A stretch of DNA of 64,000 nucleotides from UBA11986 sp963734955 (GTDB lineage: Bacteria; Bacteroidota; Ignavibacteria; UBA10030; UBA6906): contig CAVTJO010000006.1 in the NCBI GenBank assembly GCA_963734955.1, forward strand, positions 124,001-188,000, in the 5' to 3' direction. The translations under genes and the position numbers were made by a program. Positions 8,519-18,539 of the stretch are shown in pieces; the first letter of the stretch is position 1; every line of letters begins with the position of its first letter. The notes beneath the pieces are model-generated. The model was not told the DNA's origin, did no database searches, and was given only the letters and a program-made list of their open reading frames with translations.

Positions 8519-9935
8519 ATGGTTGAGTCGGAATCTCCACGCACGGCTGGTCTCGCCCGACGTTTGGGGCTCACATCCGCAATCATGGTGGTGATTGGCT
8601 CTGTGATCGGGTCGGGGATTTTCCTGACCCCGCAACGGGTTGCGTCAGTGGTGCAGGTGCCCGGAGTGATGATCGGTGTCTGGATCCTCACCGGTCTGCT
8701 CACACTTGCAGGCGCCCTGACCAACGCCGAGATTGCGAGCGAGATTCCCGAGGCGGGTGGGCAGTACGTCTTCTTTCGTGTGCTGTATGGAGACCTCACG
8801 GCGTTTCTGTACGGCTGGACAACGTTCATCGTCTACCAGACGGGATCAATAGCCGCAATTGCTGTTGCGTTTGCCGCGATACTTCGGATACTTCGTTGAT
8901 CTTCCGCATCTCAGCCCGGCCCTGGAATCCTGGAAACTTCCGTTCATCGGCAACATCGCTCCGATGGGAGACATCGGTGTGAAGCTCGTTGCAATGGGAG
9001 CAATCATTGCCGTAACAGTGGTGAATTACTTCGGAGTGCAGTTCGGTGGATTCGTCCAGAATGTGTTCACCTCCCTGAAGGTCGGCGCAATTGGCGGGAT
9101 CGTCCTGCTCGCCTTTACGGTTGGTCATGGCAGTGTCGGACATTTCTTTCCCTTGTGGGAGATGCCTTCATCGGGCAGTCTGCTTGCGGCAATAGGTGTG
9201 GCGATGGTTGCGACTCTCTGGTCGTACGACGGATGGAATAGCCTGACATATCTCGCAGGAGAGGTGAAGGAGCCACAACGGAATATCCCGAAAGCGTTGA
9301 TCGTCGGGACGGCTGCCATCATTGTTATCTACGTGCTCACGAATCTCGCTTACCTCTACATCCTCCCGATCAATGAAATAGCGACATCGAAGCTCGTTGC
9401 GGCGGATGTCATGGATAGAATCTTCAGTGAGTATGGGGGAGCAGCGATCTCACTTGCCGTTATGATCTCGACGTTCGGGACCGTGAACGCGACATCGATG
9501 ACAACGGCGAGGGTGTTCTTTGCGATGGCAAAAGACAGGCTGTTCTTTCAGAGGATGTCCACTACTCACGAACGCTACAAAACGCCAACAACATCACTCA
9601 TCGTGCAATGTGCCTGGGCCTGCATCCTGACACTCACGGGTACGTACGACCAGCTTTTCACCTACGTGATCTTCGCAAGCTGGATTTTTTATGCACTCGG
9701 TGCCGCTGGTATCTTCATCATGAGGAGGAAAATTCCCAATCCGAACCGGCTGTATCGCGTTCCGGGATATCCAATCGTTCCGATCCTGTTTGTCACGGTG
9801 GCGACGTGGTTTGTTATCAACACGCTTGTACATGATACATCCGACTCGATGGTGGGAGTGGTTCTTCTGGCTGCAGGACTGCCGTTCTATTTCTATTGGG
9901 AGGGAAAGATGAGGAAGGGCGGGAAGCTCGGTTGA
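8519..9935 (+). pseudogene. APC-superfamily amino acid permease, single frameshift
   Basis: Two overlapping frames together make one normal-length permease. The first (ATG at 8519) runs through VIGSVIGSGIFLTPQRVAS and EAGGQYVFFRVLYG, then stops at 8899. The second continues from RYFGYFVDLPHLSP to 9935 with the remaining helices. The frame changes at about 8873-8878 in TTTGCCGCGATAC; removing one base restores VAFARYFGYF, a natural APC sequence. The gene is therefore full-length apart from one inserted base. It resembles the permease at 1871-3340. Either a recent inactivation or a sequencing error; the absence of other damage favours the latter. Confidence 0.85.
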
Positions 9936-10025
9936 GGAACGTGATGTGGAGAGAAAGTATTTTTTCGCTTGATAATGCCTGAGTGGCGACGTATATTAGT
10001 TGCGAGTTAATGAGAAAGTGAGGAT

Positions 10026-10069
10026 CACCTCACCTCACCTCACCTCACCTCACCTCACCTCACCTCACT
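10026..10069. repeat. (CACCT)8 pentanucleotide microsatellite
   Basis: Eight perfect CACCT units (10026-10065) followed by a partial CACT. It lies 54-97 bases before the ATG of the secreted protein at 10123, in its likely promoter or leader. Tandem runs at such positions can change length by slippage and alter promoter spacing, but a phase-variable role is inference. Confidence 0.95.
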
Positions 10070-10122
10070 TGTTCTTACGTCAAGTCCCCCGAAGTAGACC
10101 AAGTTGAATTCGGAGCCTGAGT

Positions 10123-12930
10123 ATGCCTTCGTCCAGAGGATTACTGTGTTCCGCCCGGAATACTCCCGCCTTGTGTGTGGCAACGGGTTTGCTTTTCTTG
10201 TTCACCATGCACGGTAATGCGCAAGTTGTCATCAAGGAGCGCATTGAAATCAACACAAATGCGAGCTCCAATACTCCTGCAAATGGGATCACTGACGATC
10301 CTTCCCTCGGTCCACTGTATCTCCGGTACGGGGGAAATGTACTGCTTCGGTATACCGGCGTTTCGCCTTACACCGATGGATGGCATCGATGGTCATTCCA
10401 AGAGGCAAGCGCGGGATTCCTCTCACGAGGCGATCGTCATGGGGGAGCGATTCCAGACTCAGTCACCTTGGGACCCTTCCAACAGTGGCATCGGTTTGAC
10501 CTCTCGATTGTCGATAGCACGGTGGGAAACGTCACCCTTCCCGCAGATGGCAATGCCATCCTGGGCGATCCCTCTTCTCCGACATCGCCATCCACGGTGT
10601 TCTTTCTACTTCCGGGAGACACGTCAATAGGAGGGTTCGACCACTACGAGTGGGTGGCGAACCTTACACTCGAGAGTGGATACGAGCATATGCCACCGCC
10701 TGAAGTGCTCGCCGCCCTTGGTAATCCGTACGTTCCTTCAGCCACTCTCGTTTCTCCCGCCAAAGGTGAAGCCATACTGGTGGGAGCGTATGCGAATGCA
10801 GATGGTGCGCTGTACACGGAACTGCCTCATGACAGCCTTATCGCTGCCAATGTGCGGACAATCGTTGGGGACACACTCCATTTGGGAAGGGTTGACTCAG
10901 GCTCAACCTACCGATTCTATATCAGATCAAGCAAGCCGCTTGTTTCCGGGATAAACCTGTATCCCAACAACTCCAGTGGAGGGGAACGAACTGCCAATGG
11001 TGACATTCGTCTCGGATCGCTCGACTTCGAAGACGGAACAGACCTTGACTTTGGCGATGCGGGCGTGTCATTCGAGATTGTCCCGGATCGGGTAGGCGGC
11101 ATTCCCGGTCCTGTTCTTGTGGAAGCATCCAGAACAGAAGCGTCACTCGGCGACACGGTAACATTCCATGTGCGTGGAAGGGCAGATGATGGAACGCTTG
11201 TCGAGTATCCAGACACGATGAGGTTCAGTGTGTCGCTTGTGCGGGGCGCGAGCTACGGGACGCTTGTTTCCCAGGAAGGAGATGAGGAGGGGGATGAGTT
11301 ATACTGGACATTGAATGGATTCACACTGGTCGTTGCTGACACAATGTCGCTGGAAGAGATTGAGATTGGCGTTGGGGCAGGCCCCAACATATCTGTGCCG
11401 GCTCGACCTGCTCTATCTCATGGCGTCAAGGGTGGACCGATACAAAGGGAAAAAGGCCCGAAGCATCTTGATGCCCGATCCAAAACGCCTATGTTGCGTG
11501 TCGGTGGTAATGATGTTAAGGGTGAGGGTGGAATTCGGCGGGCGAGCATACAGGATGAGCCGATCGGTGGTCTTGGGTTCGCGAGTGTGATGGTGAAGAA
11601 TCACACGATTCTGTTGGGCGAGACGAAGTATTATCAGGCGCGCATCGACTCACAAGCCACTGGCAAGTTGATCATCGAGGGCCTATCCGAGCCAACGGCG
11701 AATGACAACTGGATCACCAGTGCTGCTATATGGGGGGACTCTTCACTTCAGGTGGTCTCTGGAGGAAAGCTCGGTGTTTATTGGGACAAGAAGGTTGCAG
11801 CGGTCTATACCACTGGCGCGCAGGAGCCGGTGATGAGCGACCTGCCCTCGGGGCTAATCCGCCTGATTGGGCGATATTGGGATAGGGACTCGACTTACCG
11901 TGTGAGGCTGAGAACCGCAACATACCAAGGGCGCAGCGGAGAAATCACCATTGCGGTTGAGAGGCCGGACTCACTCGGCTCAACCCATACAATGGTGACC
12001 GGCCCAACGAGGGTGAACAGCGTTGACAGCACATGGAACCTCGACTCATTGATCATCGAGCACGCCGGTAGGGAAGGTATCCTGCCCCAGATCATCAAGG
12101 GGATCATGGAGAAGGAGAGCATGAGCTTTCATCCATCATACCGCTATGAGCCGTTCGCGGATATGCAGACTGTCCACAATGTGCCAACTTGGTTCGACAG
12201 CACGCATCGCTACTGGATTCGGAGCGCCACGCAGTTGGGGAATCCCGGCATACCCTTGCACAATAATGTGCATCTTGCTACTGGAGGCGTGATTCAGGAG
12301 TACCCGGGCTATCAGAACGCTTGGTCGTACTATTCTAACTATGACAGTAGTCTGTACGCAAAGAAACATTACAAACTCATGAAGGACCAATGGAAGGGGT
12401 ATTTTGAATCACATCTTGACAGTCTCCTCAGGACAGGAGTTACGCGCTCACTCGCAATGTTGCAGGGAAGAATTCTTGCCGACACGAGTTACGTTCACTT
12501 CCTTCAAGATTCGATTGGCATTATAGGCATGCTTACGACAGTAGCCCAAACCCGCATTGCGGCCTCCTATGGTCTGATGCAACTGACGTACTATGGCGGG
12601 GTGATGGGATTCAAGGAGGAGGTGGAAGAGAGTCGGGGAAGGTCGGAGATAGAGAAGGCAGAATGGCGCAGATACCGCTATCCGCAAAACAACGTGGACC
12701 ATTTGCCTGAACACATTAACATTCCCCCTATCAATCTGCGGTACGGAGTTCTGCATCTACGGGGGAAGATCCGTAAAGGATTGAGAGCCACACTTTTCAC
12801 GGCCGATACCTGGCCGCAGGGATTGGAGGTCGGCTATTGGCGAGGATTGAAGAGATACAACGGTGGCGACGGTTATCCGAATCCAGTGTTTGGCTTTGCG
12901 CAGGATTATGTACCGCGCAAGAAGAAGTGA
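10123..12930 (+). CDS. Large secreted protein with a C-terminal lytic-transglycosylase-like domain
   Basis: A 935-residue protein with an N-terminal export signal (hydrophobic core CVATGLLFLFTMHGNAQ, cleavage likely after NAQ). Most of it is beta-rich and unrecognised. The last 300 or so residues show a soluble-transglycosylase/lysozyme-like layout: GIMEKESMSFHPSYRYEP with a candidate catalytic Glu (about residue 666), ASYGLMQLTYYGG matching the family GLMQ block, a helix LRYGVLHLRGKI, and GLKRYNGGDGYPNPVF matching the AYNGG...Y block. This suggests peptidoglycan cleavage outside the inner membrane. No C-terminal type IX sorting signal is visible. It is five bases from the next gene and probably heads a three-gene operon of exported proteins. 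The domain call is from motif reading only. Confidence 0.75.
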   Translation: MPSSRGLLCSARNTPALCVATGLLFLFTMHGNAQVVIKERIEINTNASSNTPANGITDDPSLGPLYLRYGGNVLLRYTGVSPYTDGWHRWSFQEASAGFLSRGDRHGGAIPDSVTLGPFQQWHRFDLSIVDSTVGNVTLPADGNAILGDPSSPTSPSTVFFLLPGDTSIGGFDHYEWVANLTLESGYEHMPPPEVLAALGNPYVPSATLVSPAKGEAILVGAYANADGALYTELPHDSLIAANVRTIVGDTLHLGRVDSGSTYRFYIRSSKPLVSGINLYPNNSSGGERTANGDIRLGSLDFEDGTDLDFGDAGVSFEIVPDRVGGIPGPVLVEASRTEASLGDTVTFHVRGRADDGTLVEYPDTMRFSVSLVRGASYGTLVSQEGDEEGDELYWTLNGFTLVVADTMSLEEIEIGVGAGPNISVPARPALSHGVKGGPIQREKGPKHLDARSKTPMLRVGGNDVKGEGGIRRASIQDEPIGGLGFASVMVKNHTILLGETKYYQARIDSQATGKLIIEGLSEPTANDNWITSAAIWGDSSLQVVSGGKLGVYWDKKVAAVYTTGAQEPVMSDLPSGLIRLIGRYWDRDSTYRVRLRTATYQGRSGEITIAVERPDSLGSTHTMVTGPTRVNSVDSTWNLDSLIIEHAGREGILPQIIKGIMEKESMSFHPSYRYEPFADMQTVHNVPTWFDSTHRYWIRSATQLGNPGIPLHNNVHLATGGVIQEYPGYQNAWSYYSNYDSSLYAKKHYKLMKDQWKGYFESHLDSLLRTGVTRSLAMLQGRILADTSYVHFLQDSIGIIGMLTTVAQTRIAASYGLMQLTYYGGVMGFKEEVEESRGRSEIEKAEWRRYRYPQNNVDHLPEHINIPPINLRYGVLHLRGKIRKGLRATLFTADTWPQGLEVGYWRGLKRYNGGDGYPNPVFGFAQDYVPRKKK

Positions 12931-12935
12931 ACCGT

Positions 12936-15332
12936 ATGGAGAAACTACTTATGACCAAAAACAGGATGATCTTGCAGATAGCCATGGTGTGTCTCATAGT
13001 GTTTGGCACTGTGGCAACAACGCGAGCACAGATAATATTGACCAACAGGCAGAGTGAGACTCCTGCACGCGCGGCGATTAATGCGATACTCTGGAATTCG
13101 TTCCGAGGTTGCTACCAGGTGCATCAAGTGCTTGACCTTGATTCACTTCAAGGAGACATGAGGGTCTTCAACGAGCCTCTTGAAAATCCGTACGGGACAT
13201 TAAGTCATTGTTTCTTCTTCACTACGGAAGGCAGAGACACAACTGTGATTGACCCAAGTTTGCCTGAAGGGGACATTGTTGGACTCTTCAGGAATGGTGC
13301 GATCATTGCCTACATCGGAGACGTAACCTCTGGAGTCAGGGGACATCTTTATGCAATCCGGGACATAAACAACGACGGTTCAGTAGATATCCTAACCCAG
13401 TGGGGGACAGACGATCCAATTCATTCACAGTTGTGGATACATAGTTGGGACGGGACAAGTTTGAGAAGGTTAAACGCCGTGCAGGATCGATGGGTCGAGA
13501 ACGATAGAACAGACGAATCAGTGATTGTGGGAGAAACAAACTCGTTCGTATTGTTCGATGCTGATGGGGACGGCGTTTTGGAGATTAAGAGTCTGGAAGT
13601 GGAAGACGGCTCATTAACGTGGAGTTGGAATGGCCAGTTCTACGGCAGTTGGCCAAATACGCCACACCTCTCGGAGGCAACGTGGCTGCCGAGGAACAAC
13701 TTCTCAATCACCGTAGGTTGTTCAGTAGGAAAGCCATCGGGGCTTTTTGAATATTCCTACAATATCACAAATGCACCCACCAGCAGGCAGCGCATAAACG
13801 AACTCTGCCTCGAGCAGATAGTAGACTCTGCACAGGTTCTCTCGCCGTCTGGGTGGCAGAGAGGTGGAGTGGTTGATTCAAATCTGAGGTTGGGATGGCA
13901 TGCAAGAGTGACGGATCATCGGGGACTTGTCCTCCCCGGTCAGACAAGAGATGGATTCGAGATGCTCAGTTTGGGTCTTCCTTCCATCGTCAAGTTTGCG
14001 GCTCAGGCTGACAACGATCTGCCAGATTATGAGATGCTCAGCGATGCCCAGTTGTGGTCGGGCATGTATAATGACATTGCCAACAACGCGGTGTGGGGTC
14101 AAACCATAGGACCTAGGACGCCTCCTCCTGTTGAATCATTCGGATCACTCTTTCTTACCGATACATTGCTCTCCTACACAACGCGCAGTCGTGCTCTCAG
14201 TTGGATCCTCGACCAGCCTACGGCGGATAGGTACACAGGCTTGTTCAATCGCATCCATTTAGACCTGGATCAACAACAGAAATCCATGGCTTTGCTTCGC
14301 GTAGATACCGTACTCACTCAAGTACATCAGGATAGCGCCAGTCACCTCACAAGTGAAGCGTACGCGCTACTCAGGTTCAATGCCGAGTATCTGCAAACGC
14401 TCATTGGGGAAGATCCATTGCCAATCCAGCTCTGGTACTTCACTGCTACTGTCATTGCAGACAGACACGTGGAATTGGAGTGGGGCACACTCAGCGAACA
14501 GAACAATTATGGCTTCTTTGTACAAAAGTCCCAGAACGAGACAAGCGGGTTCACGGACATTCCGGGCAGCTTCGTGGCCGGTCATGGCACCACAAACGAT
14601 CCTCATGAGTATTCATGGATCGACACGAGCACAAGTCCGGGTCAGTGGTACTACCGCCTGAAGCAAATGGATTTCGATGGAACACTGCACTACACGGATG
14701 CCGAAAGGGTCTATATCCCTGAAGAGCTGCAACGAACCGAGATTGTGAACTTCAAAGGAGCGGTTCTTAGCGACAACTCTGTTTCTTTGGAGTGGACGAC
14801 ACTCTCGGAGTACTTGTGTGAAGGGTTCTACGTGCAGAGAAAGGCGGATGGAGAAGAGGACTTCCAGGATGTCAATGGGGGTTTCGTTCCGGGACATGGG
14901 ACGACGGACAAGGAACAGCTGTATGGTTTCACGGATAGCGAGGCGAAGAAAGGGAAATGGTACTACCGGTTGAAACACCAGGGGGACGGCAGTGAGTGGT
15001 ATTCGGACACCATCCATGTTGCCGCAGACGACACGGAGATCGGTCCGTTTTCGGCAGAGCCCCTCATCGGGCAACAGGTGCGTCTTGACTGGACAACACG
15101 GAGAGAGGTCGACAATCGTTATTTTGAAATCCAGGTTTCCCGAGGTGATTCGCTTCGCTATCGTCCAGTTCCCAGTGGCAGGGTGCTCGGACATGGTACC
15201 TCGACGCAGCGATGGAAGTACACCTATCGCGACAGTCGATCGAGTTCAGGGATCTGGTACTACCGCCTGAAACAAGTCAATGGGTCACGACAAGCTCGCT
15301 ACACAAGGGGCATCAGGGTAAGCGTACGATAA
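12936..15332 (+). CDS. Secreted protein with FG-GAP-like middle and three FN3-like C-terminal repeats
   Basis: About 798 residues from the ATG at 12936, where MEKLLMTKNRMILQIAMVC opens a clear signal peptide ending near TRAQ. The frame is open further upstream, but that overlaps the previous gene. The middle has aspartate-rich repeats, DINNDGSVDILTQWG and FDADGDGVLEIKSLEV, like calcium-binding FG-GAP or EF-hand loops. The last 300 residues are three tandem copies of a roughly 100-residue beta unit (near 14416, 14731 and 15031), each with LEWxTLSE-like, GHGTT and WYYRLKQ motifs. Such units are common in type IX-secreted proteins of this lineage. The protein ends without a sorting signal, although the next gene has one. 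A surface or extracellular role is likely; no enzymatic function is seen. Confidence 0.8.
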   Translation: MEKLLMTKNRMILQIAMVCLIVFGTVATTRAQIILTNRQSETPARAAINAILWNSFRGCYQVHQVLDLDSLQGDMRVFNEPLENPYGTLSHCFFFTTEGRDTTVIDPSLPEGDIVGLFRNGAIIAYIGDVTSGVRGHLYAIRDINNDGSVDILTQWGTDDPIHSQLWIHSWDGTSLRRLNAVQDRWVENDRTDESVIVGETNSFVLFDADGDGVLEIKSLEVEDGSLTWSWNGQFYGSWPNTPHLSEATWLPRNNFSITVGCSVGKPSGLFEYSYNITNAPTSRQRINELCLEQIVDSAQVLSPSGWQRGGVVDSNLRLGWHARVTDHRGLVLPGQTRDGFEMLSLGLPSIVKFAAQADNDLPDYEMLSDAQLWSGMYNDIANNAVWGQTIGPRTPPPVESFGSLFLTDTLLSYTTRSRALSWILDQPTADRYTGLFNRIHLDLDQQQKSMALLRVDTVLTQVHQDSASHLTSEAYALLRFNAEYLQTLIGEDPLPIQLWYFTATVIADRHVELEWGTLSEQNNYGFFVQKSQNETSGFTDIPGSFVAGHGTTNDPHEYSWIDTSTSPGQWYYRLKQMDFDGTLHYTDAERVYIPEELQRTEIVNFKGAVLSDNSVSLEWTTLSEYLCEGFYVQRKADGEEDFQDVNGGFVPGHGTTDKEQLYGFTDSEAKKGKWYYRLKHQGDGSEWYSDTIHVAADDTEIGPFSAEPLIGQQVRLDWTTRREVDNRYFEIQVSRGDSLRYRPVPSGRVLGHGTSTQRWKYTYRDSRSSSGIWYYRLKQVNGSRQARYTRGIRVSVR

Positions 15333-15347
15333 GAACGGAGGAACCCC

Positions 15348-15998
15348 ATGAAGTGGATTCTGAAGGTCCTTTGTATGACTGCGTTCGGTGCGGTCGTGTC
15401 ACACGGTCAGCAGGTGTACACACTGATGCCTGACACAAGGGGGAACCAGATTGAGCTGACGGTCGCAAACGAGTCGGTGGCCTCATCGATCGACAGCATC
15501 GGCGTGCATTTGGAGACCACTCGGCCGTGGCTGGACTTCGCCTCGACAGTTCAGGGAATTCCAGTCATAGGGGCAAATCGGGAAGGCACTGTCACCTTCA
15601 CGTTCGCAATTGACCGTTCAGCTCCCGTGAACAAGAAAGACACGCTGGAGTTCAACGTCAGAGACAAGAATGGTTCCACATGGACGAAGCCCATCATTGT
15701 GCAGTACGCGGGCCCCACGACGTTTGCGCTCGACCAGAACTTCCCCAATCCCTTCAATCCCACAACCACGATTCAATATCAACTGCCAACCGACAGCCGG
15801 GTGAGTGTGAAGGTGTATGACGTGCTCGGTCGTGAAGTAACGGCACTGGTGAATGAGGATCGTCCGGCAGGTTATCATGATGTGAGATGGGATGCCTCCA
15901 ACATTGCCAGCGGGGTGTACTTCTATCGCATCGAAGCCCGCCCGTTGAACAACAGTCAGAGCTTTCTGCAAGTAAAAAAGCTGATGGTGGTGAAGTAG
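15348..15998 (+). CDS. Type IX secretion (Por) sorting-domain protein
   Basis: A 216-residue exported protein. A signal peptide (MKWILKVLCMTAFGAVVSHG) is followed by a beta-rich domain of about 100 residues. The C-terminal type A sorting domain starts at QNFPNPFNPTTTIQYQLP, then VKVYDVLGREVTALV, ASGVYFYRIEA and a basic tail QVKKLMVVK. In the Bacteroidota this domain directs passage through the type IX machinery and is removed at the surface. The ATG at 15348 follows GGAGGAACCCC. It starts 15 bases after the previous gene and closes the three-gene exported block. It is the best taxonomic clue in the window. Confidence 0.92.
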   Translation: MKWILKVLCMTAFGAVVSHGQQVYTLMPDTRGNQIELTVANESVASSIDSIGVHLETTRPWLDFASTVQGIPVIGANREGTVTFTFAIDRSAPVNKKDTLEFNVRDKNGSTWTKPIIVQYAGPTTFALDQNFPNPFNPTTTIQYQLPTDSRVSVKVYDVLGREVTALVNEDRPAGYHDVRWDASNIASGVYFYRIEARPLNNSQSFLQVKKLMVVK

Positions 15999-16060
15999 TG
16001 GCGGCGCGATAACGTACCGATCTTGACACTCGGAGAGGATCGACGTATCTTCTTCCTGCC

Positions 16061-18325
16061 ATGACTTCACCTCTTGCCCCGTCAGGCATACTCTCATCTC
16101 CAGTTCAATTCCTCAAAGGCATCGGCCCGAAGCGGGCTGCTGTTCTTGAGAAGTACGGCATCAACACCATTCATGACCTTTTCTTCTATGTACCCCGCCG
16201 CTATCTGGACCGGACTGCGGTAGTTACGATTGCTCAACTCCGGCAACTCTCATCTCGATCTCAATACGTCCCGCCCGACGAACCGGGTGCCGATGTGAGA
16301 CGGGACTATACCGTTGTGGGAGATGTGCGTTCATTCAGGGTCGTCGGGTTTCGGGCGAAATCGAGATTTGTCCTCATTCTCGGAGATGATACGGGAACAA
16401 TGCAGTGCCTCTGGTTTGGAGGTGTGCAGTACTGGAAGAACAGGTTCAAGGTGGGAGAGACAATTGCCGTTTCGGGCCAGCCGACATATTACGCAAATGT
16501 GCTCCAGTTCGTTCATCCTGAAATTGACCGGATATCAGGTGCAGATTACGAAGAAGATGAACAGTCCGACCAGCCTGAGATCGATTGGAGCAAAGCCCTC
16601 AACACCGGCGGGTTCATTCCACTTTATCCGTCAGGGCAGGAATTGGAGCGGGTCGGGCTGGATAGCGCAGGGTTCAGGAGGGTAATCGGGACAGCGATTC
16701 GCAAGCACCTGCCCGAGCTGCGCGATGCCATGCCGGAGACTTTGCTGCAGGCTCACAAGCTTGTTTCCCTGCAAGCGGCGCTCCAGACTGTTCATTCTCC
16801 GAAACGACAGGATGAGCTCGAAGCCGGCCTGAGGCGACTCAAGTACGATGAGCTGTTCTACTTCCAATTGATGCTGGCGTTGAAACGACATTGGATACGA
16901 GATGATACCGAGGGTATCCCGTTCAATATCCAGAGCAAACTTGCCAGGCAATTGGTCGATTCGCTTCCGTTCAAACTGACGGGGGCACAGATCCGCGTCA
17001 TCAAGGAGCTCGCAACCGACATGCAACGGCCCAGACCGCTGAACCGTTTGTTGCAGGGAGATGTTGGAAGCGGCAAGACGGTGGTTGCACTCATCTGCAT
17101 GCTTATTGCAGTTGAGAATGGTTATCAGGCCGTATTCATGGCGCCGACCGAGATCCTCGCTGAACAGCACTACAAGACACTTGCCAATCTGCTTGCGGGC
17201 CTTGCTGTGAATGTGCGTCTGTTGGTCGGAGGCCAGCGGAGCCGTCTGCGTCGGGATGTACTTGAAGATGTCCGGCGGGGTTCTGCACAGATCATTGTGG
17301 GAACTCATGCCTTGTTTGAGAAGGGTGTGGAGTTCGCCAACCTGGGATTCGTGGTAATTGACGAGCAGCACCGGTTTGGAGTGATGCAGCGGGCTTCGCT
17401 CATCAGGAAGAGCGTGAATCCCGACGTGCTCGTCATGACCGCGACACCCATACCCCGGACGCTCTCCCTCACGCTGTACGGCGACCTTGATGTTTCAGTG
17501 ATCGATGAGATGCCGAAGGACAGGAAGCCGATCAAAACCATGCTCAAGTATGACGAAGAGAAGGAATCGGTGTTCCGTTTTGTCAGAGACCAGGTACGGC
17601 AGGGAAGTCAGGTCTATTTTGTCTATCCTCTCATTGAAGAATCAGAAAAGGTTGACCTGAAAGCAGCGACCGTGCATTTCGAAGAGCTGCGGACGAAGGT
17701 ATTCTCCGATTTGCGGCTGGCGCTGATTCACGGCCGGATGCCGAGCGAGGAGAAGGATCAGGCGATGCGGCAGTTCAAAGACCGCAAGGTCGACATTCTC
17801 GTGGCCACGACTGTGATTGAAGTCGGGATTGACGTCCCGAATGCGTCTATTATGGTGATCGAAAACGCAGAACGGTTCGGGCTTTCCCAGCTTCACCAAC
17901 TGAGGGGCAGGGTGGGTCGGGGAAGTGAGCAGTCGTTCTGCATTCTCCTGACCAAGAGGTGGATTGCAAGTGCTGCCAAGCGGGTTGGGAGAAGAAAAAC
18001 GGAACCTTCGCTCTCGCTGGACCAACAGCGGCTTGCCGAGCGGAGGCTTGCCACCATGATTGACACGACCGATGGCTTCAGAATTGCCGAAGTTGACCTC
18101 GAGTTGCGTGGTCCGGGCGACTTCTTTGGTACCCGGCAGAGCGGCATTCCCGAATTCAAAGTCGCCAACATCCTCACCGACACGCGACTCCTCGAGCAGG
18201 CGCGTGAAGACGCCCGTGCGTTGATCGAGCGGGATCCCCGACTCCAACTTCCGGAACATCGCCTCGTCGCCGATCATCTCCGAACTCACTTCCGCGACGC
18301 GCTGACGCTCATGCAGGTCGGCTGA
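16061..18325 (+). CDS. recG: ATP-dependent DNA helicase RecG
   Basis: A 754-residue branch-migration helicase that reverses stalled forks and processes Holliday junctions in the cytoplasm. An N-terminal wedge/OB region contains FLKGIGPKRAAVLEKYGI (helix-hairpin-helix-like) and VVGDVRSFRV. The helicase core has Walker A LLQGDVGSGKTVVALI, MAPTEILAEQH, the DEQH box in VIDEQHRFGVMQR, TATPIPRTLSLTLYGDLDVS, and motif VI QLRGRVGRG. The C-terminal GPGDFFGTRQSGIPEF block is RecG-specific. It is somewhat longer than the usual 690 or so, with the extra mostly in the wedge region. The ATG at 16061 is the natural start. Confidence 0.98.
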   Translation: MTSPLAPSGILSSPVQFLKGIGPKRAAVLEKYGINTIHDLFFYVPRRYLDRTAVVTIAQLRQLSSRSQYVPPDEPGADVRRDYTVVGDVRSFRVVGFRAKSRFVLILGDDTGTMQCLWFGGVQYWKNRFKVGETIAVSGQPTYYANVLQFVHPEIDRISGADYEEDEQSDQPEIDWSKALNTGGFIPLYPSGQELERVGLDSAGFRRVIGTAIRKHLPELRDAMPETLLQAHKLVSLQAALQTVHSPKRQDELEAGLRRLKYDELFYFQLMLALKRHWIRDDTEGIPFNIQSKLARQLVDSLPFKLTGAQIRVIKELATDMQRPRPLNRLLQGDVGSGKTVVALICMLIAVENGYQAVFMAPTEILAEQHYKTLANLLAGLAVNVRLLVGGQRSRLRRDVLEDVRRGSAQIIVGTHALFEKGVEFANLGFVVIDEQHRFGVMQRASLIRKSVNPDVLVMTATPIPRTLSLTLYGDLDVSVIDEMPKDRKPIKTMLKYDEEKESVFRFVRDQVRQGSQVYFVYPLIEESEKVDLKAATVHFEELRTKVFSDLRLALIHGRMPSEEKDQAMRQFKDRKVDILVATTVIEVGIDVPNASIMVIENAERFGLSQLHQLRGRVGRGSEQSFCILLTKRWIASAAKRVGRRKTEPSLSLDQQRLAERRLATMIDTTDGFRIAEVDLELRGPGDFFGTRQSGIPEFKVANILTDTRLLEQAREDARALIERDPRLQLPEHRLVADHLRTHFRDALTLMQVG

Positions 18326-18434
18326 CCGTCTCATCCATCCCGCGACTCTCACTCGTCACCTTCTCCGGCGCGCGCATCTCTGCGCGCGATGACATCGCGC
18401 CGCGCGACTTTGCACCGCGAAATGCATTTTTTTC

Positions 18435-18462
18435 TTGACAACGAAAGTTAAATGATTATATT
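18435..18462 (+). promoter_or_regulatory. Candidate sigma-70 promoter of the ATP-grasp/kamA cluster
   Basis: TTGACA at 18435-18440 and TATATT at 18457-18462 with a 16-base spacer, in an AT-rich patch after the recG end and about 78 bases before the first ATP-grasp gene. The match to housekeeping consensus is good, but some Bacteroidota use a different promoter type, so this is a prediction. Confidence 0.5.
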
Positions 18463-18539
18463 ACCACACAGATAAACACTTTGTTGAACGATCAGGAGAG
18501 GTTCTGAGTTTACCCTCGCAACAGGTTCCGCGCTCACCG

